Shown one piece after another: positions 1 to 9,516 of a DNA stretch of 64,000 nt. The notes beneath the pieces are model-generated. The model was not told the DNA's origin and searched no databases. It worked only from the letters and a program-made list of their open reading frames with translations. The number at the start of each line of letters is the position of its first letter. Positions within the stretch are counted from its first letter, which is position 1. Position numbers and translations under genes: made by a program. Source of the DNA: an uncultured Lachnospiraceae bacterium (GTDB lineage: Bacteria; Bacillota; Clostridia; Lachnospirales; Lachnospiraceae); NCBI GenBank assembly GCA_910584205.1, contig CAJUAA010000005.1:96853-160852 (forward strand), written 5' to 3'.

Positions 1-620
1 AATACCGGCGGGGAAAGCTGACGACCCACGCGAAGTACGGCCACGCCATGGGGATCCTGGCGGGCGACGGGCTTTTGAACTGGGCTTTTGAGACGGCGTC
101 CGCGGCGTTTGACTGCGAGGAAAGCGCGGCCGGCCTGAAAAGGGTGGCGAAGGCGCTTCGGATCCTGGGGGAAAAGGCGGGCATTTATGGGATGATCGGC
201 GGCCAGGTGGTGGACGTTGAGTCCACCGGACAGGCGGCAGATGAGGAAAAGCTTCTGTTCATCTACGAACTGAAGACCGGCGCCCTTCTGGAAGCGTCCA
301 TGATGATCGGAGCCGTGCTGGCCGGTGCGTCGGAGGAGGAAACAGAGACGGTGGAACAGATCGCGTCCGATGTGGGGAAGGCGTTCCAGATCCGGGACGA
401 CATCCTGGATGTGACCAGTACCCTGGAGGTACTTGGAAAGCCCGTCAACAGCGACGACCGGAATGCGAAAACGACCTATGTGACGCTGAAAGGGCTGGAG
501 AAGGCCTCAGAGGACGTGGAAATGATTTCAAAGAGAGCACTTTCGCGTCTTGCGTCTCTTCCATATAAAAATGAATTTCTGACGGAACTGATAAGAGCGC
601 TGATATACAGAGAAAAGTAA
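1..620 (+). CDS. ispA: Polyprenyl (farnesyl/geranylgeranyl) diphosphate synthase, 5'-truncated by window edge
   Basis: Condenses isopentenyl diphosphate with allylic diphosphates to make the C15/C20 isoprenoid precursor. The frame is open from the first bases (YRRGKLTTHAKYGHAM precedes the first ATG at 48), so the true start lies outside the window. YRRGK normally follows the first Asp-rich motif, which is therefore cut off. The second Asp-rich motif is present as DDILD near 391-405, followed by the family's LGKPVNSDDRNAKTTYV segment. It ends 12 bp before dxs, the usual ispA-dxs arrangement. Family assignment is secure; chain length cannot be told. Confidence 0.93.
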   Translation, partial: YRRGKLTTHAKYGHAMGILAGDGLLNWAFETASAAFDCEESAAGLKRVAKALRILGEKAGIYGMIGGQVVDVESTGQAADEEKLLFIYELKTGALLEASMMIGAVLAGASEEETETVEQIASDVGKAFQIRDDILDVTSTLEVLGKPVNSDDRNAKTTYVTLKGLEKASEDVEMISKRALSRLASLPYKNEFLTELIRALIYREK

Positions 621-632
621 GAGGGTTGGACC

Positions 633-2498
633 ATGGTACTGGAAAAGATCGAGAAGGTCAATGATATCAAGGAAATACCGCCGGAGGAATATGAGACGCT
701 CGCCTCGGAGATCCGGGAATTTCTGGTGGAGAAAATCAGCCGGACCGGCGGGCATCTGGCGTCCAATCTGGGCGTGGTAGAGCTCACCATGGCGCTTCAT
801 CTGAGTTTTGATTTCCCAAAGGACAAGGTGATCTGGGATGTGGGCCACCAGGCCTATACCCATAAGCTTCTGACCGGCAGGAAGGCCGGGTTTGACGAGC
901 TGCGCAAATACGGCGGCATGAGCGGATTTCCCAAGCGGAAGGAGAGCGACTGCGACTGCTTTGACACCGGCCACAGTTCCACCTCCATTTCGGCGGGAAT
1001 CGGCCTGGTGGCGGCGAGAGACCTGCTGGGCGGGGATGAGCACATCATCTCCGTCATCGGGGACGGGGCGCTGACCGGCGGCATGGCCTATGAGGCGCTG
1101 AACAATGCGTCCCAGCTGAAGAAGAATTTTATCATTGTTCTGAATGACAATCACATGTCCATTGCGGAAAATGTGGGGGGGATGTCCGAGTATCTGAACG
1201 GGCTTCGGACCAATGAAGTGTATACGAATTTTAAGACCGGAGTGAAACAGTCGCTGAACCGGATTCCAGGAGGCGTTCATCTTGCCAACCAGCTGAAGAA
1301 GACGAAAAGCGGCATCAAGCAGCTGCTGATTCCGGGAATGCTGTTCGAGGATATGGGCATCACCTATCTGGGGCCGGTGGACGGGCATGACATTGCAAAA
1401 CTTCTGGATGTATTCCGAAAGGCAAGGCGGGTCAAGGGAGCCGTGCTGGTTCATGTACTGACCAAAAAGGGAAAAGGCTATCCGCCTGCGGAGCGGCATC
1501 CGGCCAGATTTCACGGGGCGGAGCCCTTTGAGATCGAGACGGGCCTGCCGAAGAACAGGAGAAAAAAGGCCAACTATCAGGATGTCTTTTCCACCTGCAT
1601 GGTGAAGCTGGGGCAGCGTCATGAGCATGTGGTGGCGATCACGGCGGCCATGCCGGACGGGACCGGGCTGAAACGTTTTAAAAATCTGTATCCGGACCGC
1701 TTTTTTGACGTGGGCATCGCGGAGGGACATGCCGTGACCTTTGCGGCAGGCCTGGCGGCGGGAGGGATTAAGCCGATCTTCGCGGTCTATTCTTCTTTCC
1801 TGCAGAGAGCTTACGATCAGGTGCTGCATGACGTCTGCATCCAGAACCTTCCGGTGGTTTTTGCCATCGACCGGGCCGGACTGGTGGGAAGCGACGGGGA
1901 GACTCATCAGGGGATTTTTGACCTGTCGTACCTGTCCAGCATTCCGAATATGCATATTATGGCGCCGAAGAATAAATGGGAGCTGTCCGACATGCTGAAG
2001 TTCGCCGTGGAATTCCACGGCCCCATCGCCCTTCGATATCCCAGAGGAGAGGCTTACGACGGGCTGAGAGAGTTTCGGAGTCCCGTGGTATACGGGAAGA
2101 GCGAGCTTCTCTACGAGGAAGAGGATATTGCGCTCCTGGCCGTGGGCAGTATGGTGAAGACTGCGGTGGAAGTCCGCAGGCGGTTAAAGGAGATGGGCTA
2201 CAGCTGTACGCTGGTCAACGCCCGGTTTGTAAAGCCGATTGATATCGAATGTATCAAAATGCTTGGCAGAGAGCATAAGCTCCTGGTGACCATGGAGGAG
2301 AATGTGAAGAGCGGCGGCTATGGGGAGAAGGTTCTGGACGCTGCGGCGGCTCTGGAGCTTCCGGTGCGGGTCCTGAACATTGCGATTCCCGACGAGTATG
2401 TGGAGCATGGCAATGTGGACCTTCTCTATCAGGAAGTGGGCATCGACGCCAAAGCCGTGACCGGGCGGATCATTGAACAGTATATTACGATCAGGTAA
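633..2498 (+). CDS. dxs: 1-deoxy-D-xylulose-5-phosphate synthase
   Basis: First enzyme of the MEP isoprenoid pathway: thiamine-diphosphate-dependent condensation of pyruvate and glyceraldehyde 3-phosphate. At 621 residues it has the usual length. Seen: DVGHQAYTHKLLTGR near the N-terminus, the ThDP/Mg motif GDGALTGGMAYEALNNA around residue 145, then the transketolase pyrimidine-binding domain (VGIAEGHAVTFAAGLA) and a C-terminal domain. The ATG at 633 follows AGAGGG. It lies between ispA and tlyA in the standard clostridial order and is probably cotranscribed with them. Confidence 0.97.
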   Translation: MVLEKIEKVNDIKEIPPEEYETLASEIREFLVEKISRTGGHLASNLGVVELTMALHLSFDFPKDKVIWDVGHQAYTHKLLTGRKAGFDELRKYGGMSGFPKRKESDCDCFDTGHSSTSISAGIGLVAARDLLGGDEHIISVIGDGALTGGMAYEALNNASQLKKNFIIVLNDNHMSIAENVGGMSEYLNGLRTNEVYTNFKTGVKQSLNRIPGGVHLANQLKKTKSGIKQLLIPGMLFEDMGITYLGPVDGHDIAKLLDVFRKARRVKGAVLVHVLTKKGKGYPPAERHPARFHGAEPFEIETGLPKNRRKKANYQDVFSTCMVKLGQRHEHVVAITAAMPDGTGLKRFKNLYPDRFFDVGIAEGHAVTFAAGLAAGGIKPIFAVYSSFLQRAYDQVLHDVCIQNLPVVFAIDRAGLVGSDGETHQGIFDLSYLSSIPNMHIMAPKNKWELSDMLKFAVEFHGPIALRYPRGEAYDGLREFRSPVVYGKSELLYEEEDIALLAVGSMVKTAVEVRRRLKEMGYSCTLVNARFVKPIDIECIKMLGREHKLLVTMEENVKSGGYGEKVLDAAAALELPVRVLNIAIPDEYVEHGNVDLLYQEVGIDAKAVTGRIIEQYITIR

Positions 2499-2505
2499 GG
2501 ATGGA

Positions 2506-3312
2506 ATGATGAAGACAAGATTGGATGTCCTGATGGTGCAGCGGGGGCTTGCGGAGTCCAGAGAGAAGGCAAAAGCGGTCATCATGTCCGGAAATGTGTT
2601 CGTGGACGGGCAGCGGGAGGACAAGGCGGGCACTTCCTTCGGGGAGCGGGCCGTGATCGAGGTGAAGGGAAATCCTCTGAAATATGTGAGCCGGGGCGGG
2701 CTGAAGCTGGAAAAGGCGGTGGAGCGTTTCGACGTATCGCTGACGGACAGGGTCTGTATGGATGTGGGGTCCTCCACCGGGGGCTTTACGGACTGTATGC
2801 TGCAGAACGGCGCCCGGAAAGTATACGCGGTGGACGTGGGAACCAACCAGCTGGCGTGGAAACTTCGGCAGGATGACCGGGTAGTCGTCATGGAGCGGAC
2901 CAACATCCGTTATGTGACGGGGGAGCAGATTCCGGAACCGGTGGAATTCGCCTCTATCGACGTGGCGTTTATCTCCCTGACGAAGGTGCTTCAGCCGGTG
3001 AAGGAGCTTCTGACGCCGGACGGGGAGGTGGTGGCCCTCATCAAACCGCAGTTTGAAGCCGGGCGGGAGCAGGTGGGAAAAAAGGGCGTGGTCAGGGACA
3101 AAAACGTCCATCTGGAGGTGATCGGGCGGGTGCTTGACTATGCCCGAAGCATCGGTTTTGCCGTGCGGGATCTGGATTTTTCACCGATCCGGGGGCCGGA
3201 AGGAAATATTGAATATCTGGCTCATCTTAAGAAGCAGGAAGAAGGGGCGTTTCCGGAAACGGGCATGCCGGAACCGGCGTCTGTCGTGGCGCAGGCCCAT
3301 GAGGCGTTGTAA
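2506..3312 (+). CDS. tlyA: TlyA-family rRNA (cytidine-2'-O)-methyltransferase
   Basis: TlyA-type proteins 2'-O-methylate rRNA, a role known from mycobacterial TlyA; older annotations say hemolysin. Seen: an N-terminal S4 RNA-binding domain (TRLDVLMVQRG... VFVDGQ, residues about 3-65) and an FtsJ-like SAM domain with DVGSSTGGFTDCML. The frame opens at a TTG (2473) inside dxs, but the ATG at 2506, or the next codon at 2509, sits about 5 bp after GTAAGG and starts exactly where homologues start. About 268 residues. It lies 7 bp after dxs and 8 bp before nadK. Confidence 0.93.
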   Translation: MMKTRLDVLMVQRGLAESREKAKAVIMSGNVFVDGQREDKAGTSFGERAVIEVKGNPLKYVSRGGLKLEKAVERFDVSLTDRVCMDVGSSTGGFTDCMLQNGARKVYAVDVGTNQLAWKLRQDDRVVVMERTNIRYVTGEQIPEPVEFASIDVAFISLTKVLQPVKELLTPDGEVVALIKPQFEAGREQVGKKGVVRDKNVHLEVIGRVLDYARSIGFAVRDLDFSPIRGPEGNIEYLAHLKKQEEGAFPETGMPEPASVVAQAHEAL

Positions 3313-3320
3313 GGATACAT

Positions 3321-4169
3321 ATGAAGACATTTTATATTATTGCAAATACGGACAAGGATGAGAATCTGCGGCTGTCCCACGAGATTGCGGCTTACCTGAC
3401 GTCTCAGGGAAAGCGCTGTGTGATCCGCAGGCAGGAGCAGGAACAGACGGTCCTGCACAGCCAGCTTTCCACAGAGGAAGTGGACGGGATTCTGGTGCTG
3501 GGCGGGGACGGGACGCTGCTTCGGGCCGCCAGGGAACTGGCAGACCGGCGCATCCCGTTTCTGGGCATCAATATGGGGCATCTGGGCTATCTGGCTGAGA
3601 TTGAAGAACAGAACGTACGTTCGGCTCTGGAGCGGCTGATTGCGGACGAGTACACCATAGAGGAACGGATGATGCTGTCCGGGAGCGTCTATGTGAACGG
3701 CGAGGAAGTGGAGCAGGACGTGGCGCTGAACGACATCGTGCTGAACCGGTCCGGCAATCTCAGGGTGGTGGATTATGAGGTCTATGTGAACGGACAGTAT
3801 CTGAATTCCTTTACGGCGGACGGGATCATCGTATCGACGCCCACAGGTTCCACCGGTTACAGCCTGTCTGCGGGAGGCCCCATCATCTCGCCTACGGCTA
3901 CCATGCTGATGCTGACGCCCATCTGTCCGCATACGCTGAATTCCAGAAGCATTGTATTTTCCGGAAACGACCGGATACGGATCCGCATCGGAGAGGGAAG
4001 AAGGAGCGGCAGAGACGAGGCCTGCGTGACTTTTGACGGAGACACCTGCGTGCAGATGAAGACAGGAGATCATGTGGATATCAGAAAATCCGCGGAGGTG
4101 ACCCGGATCATGAAGATCAATCAGGTCAGTTTTCTGGAAGTGCTCCGCAACAAACTGAGCCGGAGCTGA
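3321..4169 (+). CDS. nadK: NAD kinase
   Basis: Phosphorylates NAD to NADP; cytoplasmic. 282 residues, normal length. Seen: the diagnostic GGDGTLLRAARE motif near residue 60, GINMGHLGYLAE, and the second conserved block STPTGSTGYSLSAGGPII around residue 173, which forms the nucleotide site. It follows tlyA by 8 bp and precedes argR by 15 bp, the conserved clostridial order. Confidence 0.97.
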   Translation: MKTFYIIANTDKDENLRLSHEIAAYLTSQGKRCVIRRQEQEQTVLHSQLSTEEVDGILVLGGDGTLLRAARELADRRIPFLGINMGHLGYLAEIEEQNVRSALERLIADEYTIEERMMLSGSVYVNGEEVEQDVALNDIVLNRSGNLRVVDYEVYVNGQYLNSFTADGIIVSTPTGSTGYSLSAGGPIISPTATMLMLTPICPHTLNSRSIVFSGNDRIRIRIGEGRRSGRDEACVTFDGDTCVQMKTGDHVDIRKSAEVTRIMKINQVSFLEVLRNKLSRS

Positions 4170-4184
4170 CATAAGGAGGTTTCC

Positions 4185-4643
4185 ATGAAACGCAGAAGAC
4201 ATGAAAAGATCATAGAGCTGATCGGCCGCTATGATATCGAGACCCAGGACGAGCTGGCGGACCGTCTGGTCCAGGAGGGCTTTCAGGTGACCCAGGCTAC
4301 GGTTTCCCGTGATATCCGGGAGCTGAAGCTGTCCAAAGTACCCGGCAGGGAGGGGCGTCAGAAATACGCGCTTCTGAGCCGCCAGGAGCATCAGATGGCG
4401 GAGAAATACGTGGGGATCCTGAGAGAGGCCTTTGTATCCATGGACAGCGCGCAGAATATTCTGGTGATCAAAACCGTATCCGGCATGGCCATGGCGGCGG
4501 CCGCGGCGCTGGACAACATCGGATGGAAGGAGATCGTGGGCTGTATCGCAGGAGACGATACGGTCATGTGCGCCATCCGTACGACGGAGGATACAGAGAA
4601 CGTGATGAAGGAACTGGAAAAGATTTTAAAGAGACAGAGGTGA
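4185..4643 (+). CDS. argR: Arginine repressor
   Basis: Arginine-responsive hexameric repressor/activator of arginine metabolism. 152 residues, typical. N-terminal winged helix with the recognition segment TQATVSRDIRELKLSKVP (residues about 36-53); C-terminal oligomerisation and arginine-binding domain ending in GDDTVMCAIRT. Start follows TAAGGAGGTTTCC. It sits between nadK and recN with only 4 bp to recN. In this position the housekeeping copy of ArgR is usual in Clostridia. Confidence 0.95.
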   Translation: MKRRRHEKIIELIGRYDIETQDELADRLVQEGFQVTQATVSRDIRELKLSKVPGREGRQKYALLSRQEHQMAEKYVGILREAFVSMDSAQNILVIKTVSGMAMAAAAALDNIGWKEIVGCIAGDDTVMCAIRTTEDTENVMKELEKILKRQR

Positions 4644-4647
4644 AGGT

Positions 4648-6339
4648 ATGCTGCTTCATTTACATGTAAAGAATCTGGCCCTGATCCGGGAGACGGAGAT
4701 CGATTTTTCCGAAGGGTTGAATATACTGACGGGTGAGACCGGCGCGGGAAAGTCCATTCTCATCGGTTCCATGACCATGGCGCTGGGCGGCAAGGTGCCA
4801 AAGGAAATGATCCGGGAGGACGCGGATTATGCGCTGGCAGAACTGGTGTTCTCCGTGGACCAGCCGAAGCTGATCCGGAAACTGGAGGAACTGGATATTC
4901 CTCTGGAAGACGGAGAGCTGGTCCTGTCCCGGAAAATATCCGGAAACCGCAGTATCTGCAGGCTGAACGGAGTGACCGTCAGCACGGCCGTCTTAAAGGA
5001 GATTTCTTCTCTGCTCATCGACATTCACGGCCAGCATGAGCATCAGTCCCTGCTGCAGAAGAAAAAACATCTGGAGATCCTGGATGCCTACGGGCACGAG
5101 GAGCTTTCGCCGCTGCTGGGGCAGCTTTCAGAGAGCTGGCAGGAGTGCAGAAAATGGAAGGAAGAGCTGGAGCAGTCCGGAGAGGATGCGGATGCCAGAG
5201 TCCGGGAGCAGTCGCTTCTGGAGTTCGAGATCCAGGAGATCGAGGAGGCGGATCTGAAGGACGGAGAGGATGCGCTTCTGGAGCAGTCCTACCGGAAGAT
5301 GGTCAACGGGAAAAAGATCATGGAGGCGCTGACCGTCGTGCAGGCGCTCTGTGCCGGAGAGGACGTGTCCGCGTCCGAGCAGACCGGTCGGGCGTGCAGG
5401 GAGCTTTCCGGCGTCCTCCGATACGATGAGGAGCTGGAGCCTCTGAACAGCCAGCTTCAGGAGATCGACAGCCAGCTTCAGGATTTTGTCCGGGAGATGG
5501 ACGATTACATGGAAGGACTGGAATTTTCCGAACAGGAATTCCGGGAGACGGAGGAACGGCTGAATCTGATCAATCATCTGAAGGCGAAATACGGCCAGGC
5601 CATCGAAGAGATCCGGGCGTATCAGGAAGAGAAGCAGAAACGCCTGGACATGCTGGTGAACTACGAGCAGTACAGGGAAAAGCTGCAGAAAGCATATGAA
5701 GAGGCGTCCCGCAGGATGGAGGCGCTTTGCAGGGAGGCCCATGAGATCCGCGTCAGGGAAGCGGAGAAGCTGGCCGGCCTGATGCGGCGGCAGCTGGGAG
5801 AACTGAATTTTCTGGATGTACAGTTTGAGATCCGGGTACAGGAGACGGACGTACCCACTGCCGCCGGCTTTGATGATGTGGAGTTTCTGATCTCCACCAA
5901 TCCGGGAGAGCCCATGAAGCCGCTGGGAAAGATCGCGTCCGGCGGAGAACTGTCGAGAGTCATGCTGGCCATCAAGACGGTGATGGCGGATCAGGATGAG
6001 ATCCATACGGTGATCTTCGACGAGATCGACGCGGGGATCAGCGGGCGCACGGCGCAGAAGGTGTCGGAGAAACTGGCGCTGATCGGCCGGAGCCGACAGG
6101 TGATCTGCATCACCCATCTGGCACAGCTGGCCTCCATGGCGGACAGCCATTACTGCATTGAGAAGCAGGCGGTGGACGGCAGCACGCAGACGCGGATCCG
6201 GAAGCTGTCCCAGGAGGAGATTACAGAAGAACTGGCTCGGATTCTGGGAGGAGCCAGGATCACGGACGCGGTACGCTGGAACGCCATGGAGATGAAGAGG
6301 CTGGCGCTTCAGTTTAAAAATGAAACAGGAAAAACCTGA
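4648..6339 (+). CDS. recN: DNA repair protein RecN
   Basis: SMC-like ATPase acting early in double-strand break repair. 563 residues, full length. Seen: Walker A GETGAGKS near residue 32, a long helical/coiled-coil middle (about 150-370), the ABC-type signature ASGGELSRVML near 433 and Walker B VIFDEIDAGISG near 455. The ATG at 4648 comes 4 bp after argR, with AGAGGTGAAGG overlapping the argR end as ribosome site. Confidence 0.97.
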   Translation: MLLHLHVKNLALIRETEIDFSEGLNILTGETGAGKSILIGSMTMALGGKVPKEMIREDADYALAELVFSVDQPKLIRKLEELDIPLEDGELVLSRKISGNRSICRLNGVTVSTAVLKEISSLLIDIHGQHEHQSLLQKKKHLEILDAYGHEELSPLLGQLSESWQECRKWKEELEQSGEDADARVREQSLLEFEIQEIEEADLKDGEDALLEQSYRKMVNGKKIMEALTVVQALCAGEDVSASEQTGRACRELSGVLRYDEELEPLNSQLQEIDSQLQDFVREMDDYMEGLEFSEQEFRETEERLNLINHLKAKYGQAIEEIRAYQEEKQKRLDMLVNYEQYREKLQKAYEEASRRMEALCREAHEIRVREAEKLAGLMRRQLGELNFLDVQFEIRVQETDVPTAAGFDDVEFLISTNPGEPMKPLGKIASGGELSRVMLAIKTVMADQDEIHTVIFDEIDAGISGRTAQKVSEKLALIGRSRQVICITHLAQLASMADSHYCIEKQAVDGSTQTRIRKLSQEEITEELARILGGARITDAVRWNAMEMKRLALQFKNETGKT

Positions 6340-6399
6340 CAGTAATTTTAGACGGTTTTATGCAGACACTAAAGAAAAAAGTGTGAAAGGTGTGGCTGC

Positions 6400-7515
6400 A
6401 TGAACCGTCTAAAAATATATCGCGCCTGCCTGGCCGGGGCGCTGCTCGTGTCCATCCTCATGATGGGCTTCTACGTCAGATGGTACGTGAGGACGCAGAT
6501 TCCCGATGTGGTGCGGGTGGGCGTCGGAGATGAACAGACGCTGGATCTGGGGCTTAAGGAAGTATCTGTCCGGGTGGTGGAGAGAAAACGGGTGATTCCG
6601 GGAGGGATCCCCATCGGCATCTATCTGGAGACCGAGGGCGTCTACGTGGTGGGAACCGGAGAAGTAGAGGCCGCGGACGGACTGAACTATGAACCGGCTT
6701 ATCAGATCGTACAGGCAGGAGATTATATCCTTGCGGTCAATGGAAGGCAGATCCACGACAAGGACGAGCTGATCGACTGCGTGCAGGCAAACAAAAGCGA
6801 GATCATGATTCTGAAGCTGCTCAGGAACGGCCAGGTCATAAAGGTGCGCGTCCATGCGGTGGAGACAAAAGAGGAGGATTTTAAACTGGGCGTGTGGGTA
6901 AAGGACGACATCCAGGGAATCGGGACGCTGACTTATCTGACGGAGGACATGCGGTTCGGGGCGCTGGGCCATGGGATTACGGATACGGATACCGGGGAAC
7001 TGCTGGAGGCTTCCGGCGGTTCGCTTTATGATACGAATATACTGGAGATTATAAAAGGAGAGAAGGGGACGCCGGGCGAGATCAGCGGGATGATTACCTA
7101 TTCGGAGCGGCACATCAGAGGGATGATAAACAGCAATACGGCGGCGGGGATCTTCGGGGTTACGGATCAGAGGACCCGGAGCGAACTGGAGGCGGAACCG
7201 GTGGAAGTGTCTTTCAAGCAGGAGATTTACCGCGGGCCGGCGTATATCCGGAGCGCCGTGTCCGGGGAACTGAAGAATTACCAGATCCGAATCCAGGAGA
7301 TCCGTCTCAATGAAGACGACGTGAACAAGGGAATGATCTTTCAGGTGACGGACCCGGAACTTCTGGAGCTGACCGGGGGCGTCATTCAGGGAATGAGCGG
7401 ATCGCCGATCCTGCAGAACGGAAAGCTGATCGGAGCAGTGACCCATGTGTTCGTGAATGATCCTACCCGGGGGTACGGAATCTTCGCGGAGACCATGCTC
7501 AGTGCGGAGGAATAG
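6400..7515 (+). CDS. spoIVB: SpoIVB-type sporulation signalling serine peptidase
   Basis: S55 peptidase that, in Bacillus, cleaves SpoIVFA in the intermembrane space and so triggers pro-sigmaK processing. 371 residues. Seen: one N-terminal membrane anchor (residues about 5-28), a PDZ domain (about 100-160) and the peptidase domain with catalytic His in FGALGHGITD, Ser in GMSGSPI and the conserved NDPTRGYGIF end. Start follows AAGGTG. This gene is normally followed by spo0A; here an S51 peptidase gene follows instead. Its presence argues for a spore-former. Confidence 0.93.
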   Translation: MNRLKIYRACLAGALLVSILMMGFYVRWYVRTQIPDVVRVGVGDEQTLDLGLKEVSVRVVERKRVIPGGIPIGIYLETEGVYVVGTGEVEAADGLNYEPAYQIVQAGDYILAVNGRQIHDKDELIDCVQANKSEIMILKLLRNGQVIKVRVHAVETKEEDFKLGVWVKDDIQGIGTLTYLTEDMRFGALGHGITDTDTGELLEASGGSLYDTNILEIIKGEKGTPGEISGMITYSERHIRGMINSNTAAGIFGVTDQRTRSELEAEPVEVSFKQEIYRGPAYIRSAVSGELKNYQIRIQEIRLNEDDVNKGMIFQVTDPELLELTGGVIQGMSGSPILQNGKLIGAVTHVFVNDPTRGYGIFAETMLSAEE

Positions 7516-7587
7516 GGAAGGTTGAAAAATACCGGGATCTGTAGTACCATGACATGGACAGGGAAAACAGAGGAGACACATGGTACG

Positions 7588-8334
7588 ATGAAATTATTTA
7601 TGACAAGCAGTCCGGGCGGAAGCGTCTGTGTGGATGGCAGATGGACGGCGGATTCTTTTGACCCGGCAAATGGATTTCTGAAAGAATTCCGAAACGCATG
7701 CAGAGGAGAGACGGACTGTCTGGTTCTGAGCTCGGACCCGGAAAATACCGGGATGGGCGATGAGATGCAGTCTTTTTTCAGGGAAGCCTTTCTTCACAGC
7801 GGGATGTCCGTGACGAGAGTGGACGTGTGCGACAGACGGAATCCGCAGGCGGCGGACAGGCTTTGCTGTTATGGAGTCCTGATCCTGGCAGGAGGCCACG
7901 TACCCACCCAGAATGCCTTTTTCCGCCAAATCGGGCTGAGAGAGAGGATACAGCGGTACGCCGGCGTGGTGATGGGCGTCAGCGCAGGGACCATGAACAG
8001 CGCGGAGGTGGTCTATGCCCAGCCGGAGGAGCAGGGAGAGGCGGTGAATCCATACTATGTGCGGTATATGCAGGGACTGGGGCTGACCCATGTAAATGTG
8101 CTGCCGCATTTTCAGAATGTGAAGGGTTTGCGTCTGGACGGGCTCCGCGTCCTGGAGGATATTTCGCTTCCGGACAGCAGAGTGCGTCCTTTCTACGGGC
8201 TTCCGGACGGTTCCTGGCTGTATCGGGAGAACGAGCGTACACGGCTGTACGGGGAAGCCTGGCTTCTGGAAGCCGGGACCTGTATCAAGATCTGCGAAGA
8301 CGGAGAATCGCGGGAGGTGGAGGATGAACGATAA
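7588..8334 (+). CDS. S51-family (peptidase E / class I glutamine amidotransferase-like) peptidase
   Basis: Resembles dipeptidase E and cyanophycinase-like hydrolases. Seen: the substrate-loop motif LILAGGHVPTQNAFF and the nucleophile elbow VMGVSAGTMNSA (Ser nucleophile), with a candidate catalytic His in LPHFQNVKG. I chose the ATG at 7588 (MKLFMTSSPGG, where family members begin; AGGAG lies 13 bp upstream) rather than the longer frame from a TTG at 7522. About 248 residues. The 3' end overlaps the MATE remnant by 11 bp. Substrate unknown. Confidence 0.82.
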   Translation: MKLFMTSSPGGSVCVDGRWTADSFDPANGFLKEFRNACRGETDCLVLSSDPENTGMGDEMQSFFREAFLHSGMSVTRVDVCDRRNPQAADRLCCYGVLILAGGHVPTQNAFFRQIGLRERIQRYAGVVMGVSAGTMNSAEVVYAQPEEQGEAVNPYYVRYMQGLGLTHVNVLPHFQNVKGLRLDGLRVLEDISLPDSRVRPFYGLPDGSWLYRENERTRLYGEAWLLEAGTCIKICEDGESREVEDER

Positions 8335-8711
8335 ACAGGATTTTACAAAAGGAAGCATTCCGGTGAAGATGGTCCGGTTTATGATCCCCATACTGGGGGC
8401 GCTGGTGCTGCAGGCCATGTACAGCGCGGTGGACCTGCTTTCTGCTGGTTTTTGCGAAGCCGGTGGCAGTCCTCATGCAGGCGCCGGAAGAGGCGCTGGA
8501 TCTGACGGTTCAGTACATACGGATCTGCGGGGCTGGCATGGTGTTCGTCATCGCTTATAGTTTGCCCATGTCTTATTTCATGAGCATCCGGCCGGGGGCC
8601 ACCCTGACGGAGATCGGCCTTGCGGCGCCTGCGGCCACCGTATTCGGCATCCTGCTCTGCACGGCTTATTACATAAAAATGAATCGAAAGCTGGAAAGAC
8701 AGGCGGCCTGA
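8324..8711 (+). pseudogene. MATE-family efflux transporter remnant with two internal deletions
   Basis: Three pieces of one MATE transporter lie in order within about 390 bp instead of about 1.35 kb. The N-terminus reads TKGSIPVKMVRFMIPIL...AVDLL (8324-8440). In another frame follows FLLVFAKPVAVLMQAPEEALDLTVQYIRICG (about 8441-8555), and then the C-terminus SYFMSIRPGATLTEIGLAAP...NRKLERQ (about 8565-8711). The first junction lies in CTGCTTTCTGCTGG, where a short CTGCT repeat flanks the join. Start codon and ribosome site survive, but the product cannot be a transporter. Confidence 0.88.
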
Positions 8712-8869
8712 CCTTGATTCCGGCAAAAGCCGCACAGGACAGGCGCATCGGCATGGTTCTGTCCCGTGAATTCGTGCGGATTCCGCCTGAAAAAACAGTT
8801 GCCCTTCCGGTCATATGACTTTATAATGAAAGTATCCTTTAACTGAGAATAAAAGCGGAGGAAACAAGT

Positions 8870-9460
8870 ATGAGGAAAATTATCACGATCGGCAGAGAAT
8901 TTGGTGCGGGCGGCGGAGAGATCGGGAAGCGTGTGGCGCAGGAACTGGGGCTTCCGTATTATGACAAGGATATCATCCTGAAGACGGCCATGGCGAACCG
9001 GAAGCTGAATCCGGAGCAGGTCCTCAAATGGGATGAGAAGGTGCCCAGCAGTTTCGGGTTTGCGCAGAGCCTGTTTGATTTCTACAACCGGCCGCTGGAC
9101 GAAGAGCTGTGGAGGGCGCAGAAGGAAGCCATCCGGGGACTGGCGAACAAGGAAAGCTGCGTCATCGTCGGAAGAAACGGGGATTATATTCTGAGGGAAT
9201 TCGATCACTGTCTGAATGTTTTTATCCACGCCGGTTTTCAGTGGCGCGTCCGGAGAATGTCCGGGATGATGCCGGATACCCCGAAGGAACAGGTGGCTGC
9301 GGATGTGAAGGCTGCGGATAAGGCGCGTAAAAGGTATTGTGCGTACTATACGGGCAAGACCTACGGCGATTCCAGAAATTTTGATCTGACGCTGAATACA
9401 GAAAAACTCGGCATCGAGCGGGCGGTAAAGCTGGTGCTCATGGCAGCAGAAGAGATATAG
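8870..9460 (+). CDS. Cytidylate kinase-like P-loop protein
   Basis: 196 residues beginning MRKIITIGREFGAGGGEIGKRVAQELGLPYYDKDII, the glycine-rich start of the cytidylate kinase-like family common in gut Clostridia. Family members resemble CMP kinase but most have no proven substrate. Here the loop reads GREFGAGGGEIGK. Start is preceded by GCGGAGGAAACAAGT. It is monocistronic between the MATE remnant and the ABC importer. Role in the cell unknown. Confidence 0.8.
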   Translation: MRKIITIGREFGAGGGEIGKRVAQELGLPYYDKDIILKTAMANRKLNPEQVLKWDEKVPSSFGFAQSLFDFYNRPLDEELWRAQKEAIRGLANKESCVIVGRNGDYILREFDHCLNVFIHAGFQWRVRRMSGMMPDTPKEQVAADVKAADKARKRYCAYYTGKTYGDSRNFDLTLNTEKLGIERAVKLVLMAAEEI

Positions 9461-9516
9461 GGGCCCCGGCCGCGTCGGCATACAGGCATGGATGTATACA
9501 ATAATACACTTTTTTC

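Noticed and set aside
528..2018. Long open frame (496 codons) on the minus strand across dxs
   Set aside because: Antisense shadow of a clear dxs gene; no ribosome site or recognisable domain. The same holds for 3222-4391, 13942-15282, 41287-42753 and 59029-60222.
8463..8711. Independent small membrane protein
   Set aside because: It is the middle and C-terminal remains of the MATE gene, with no start signal of its own.
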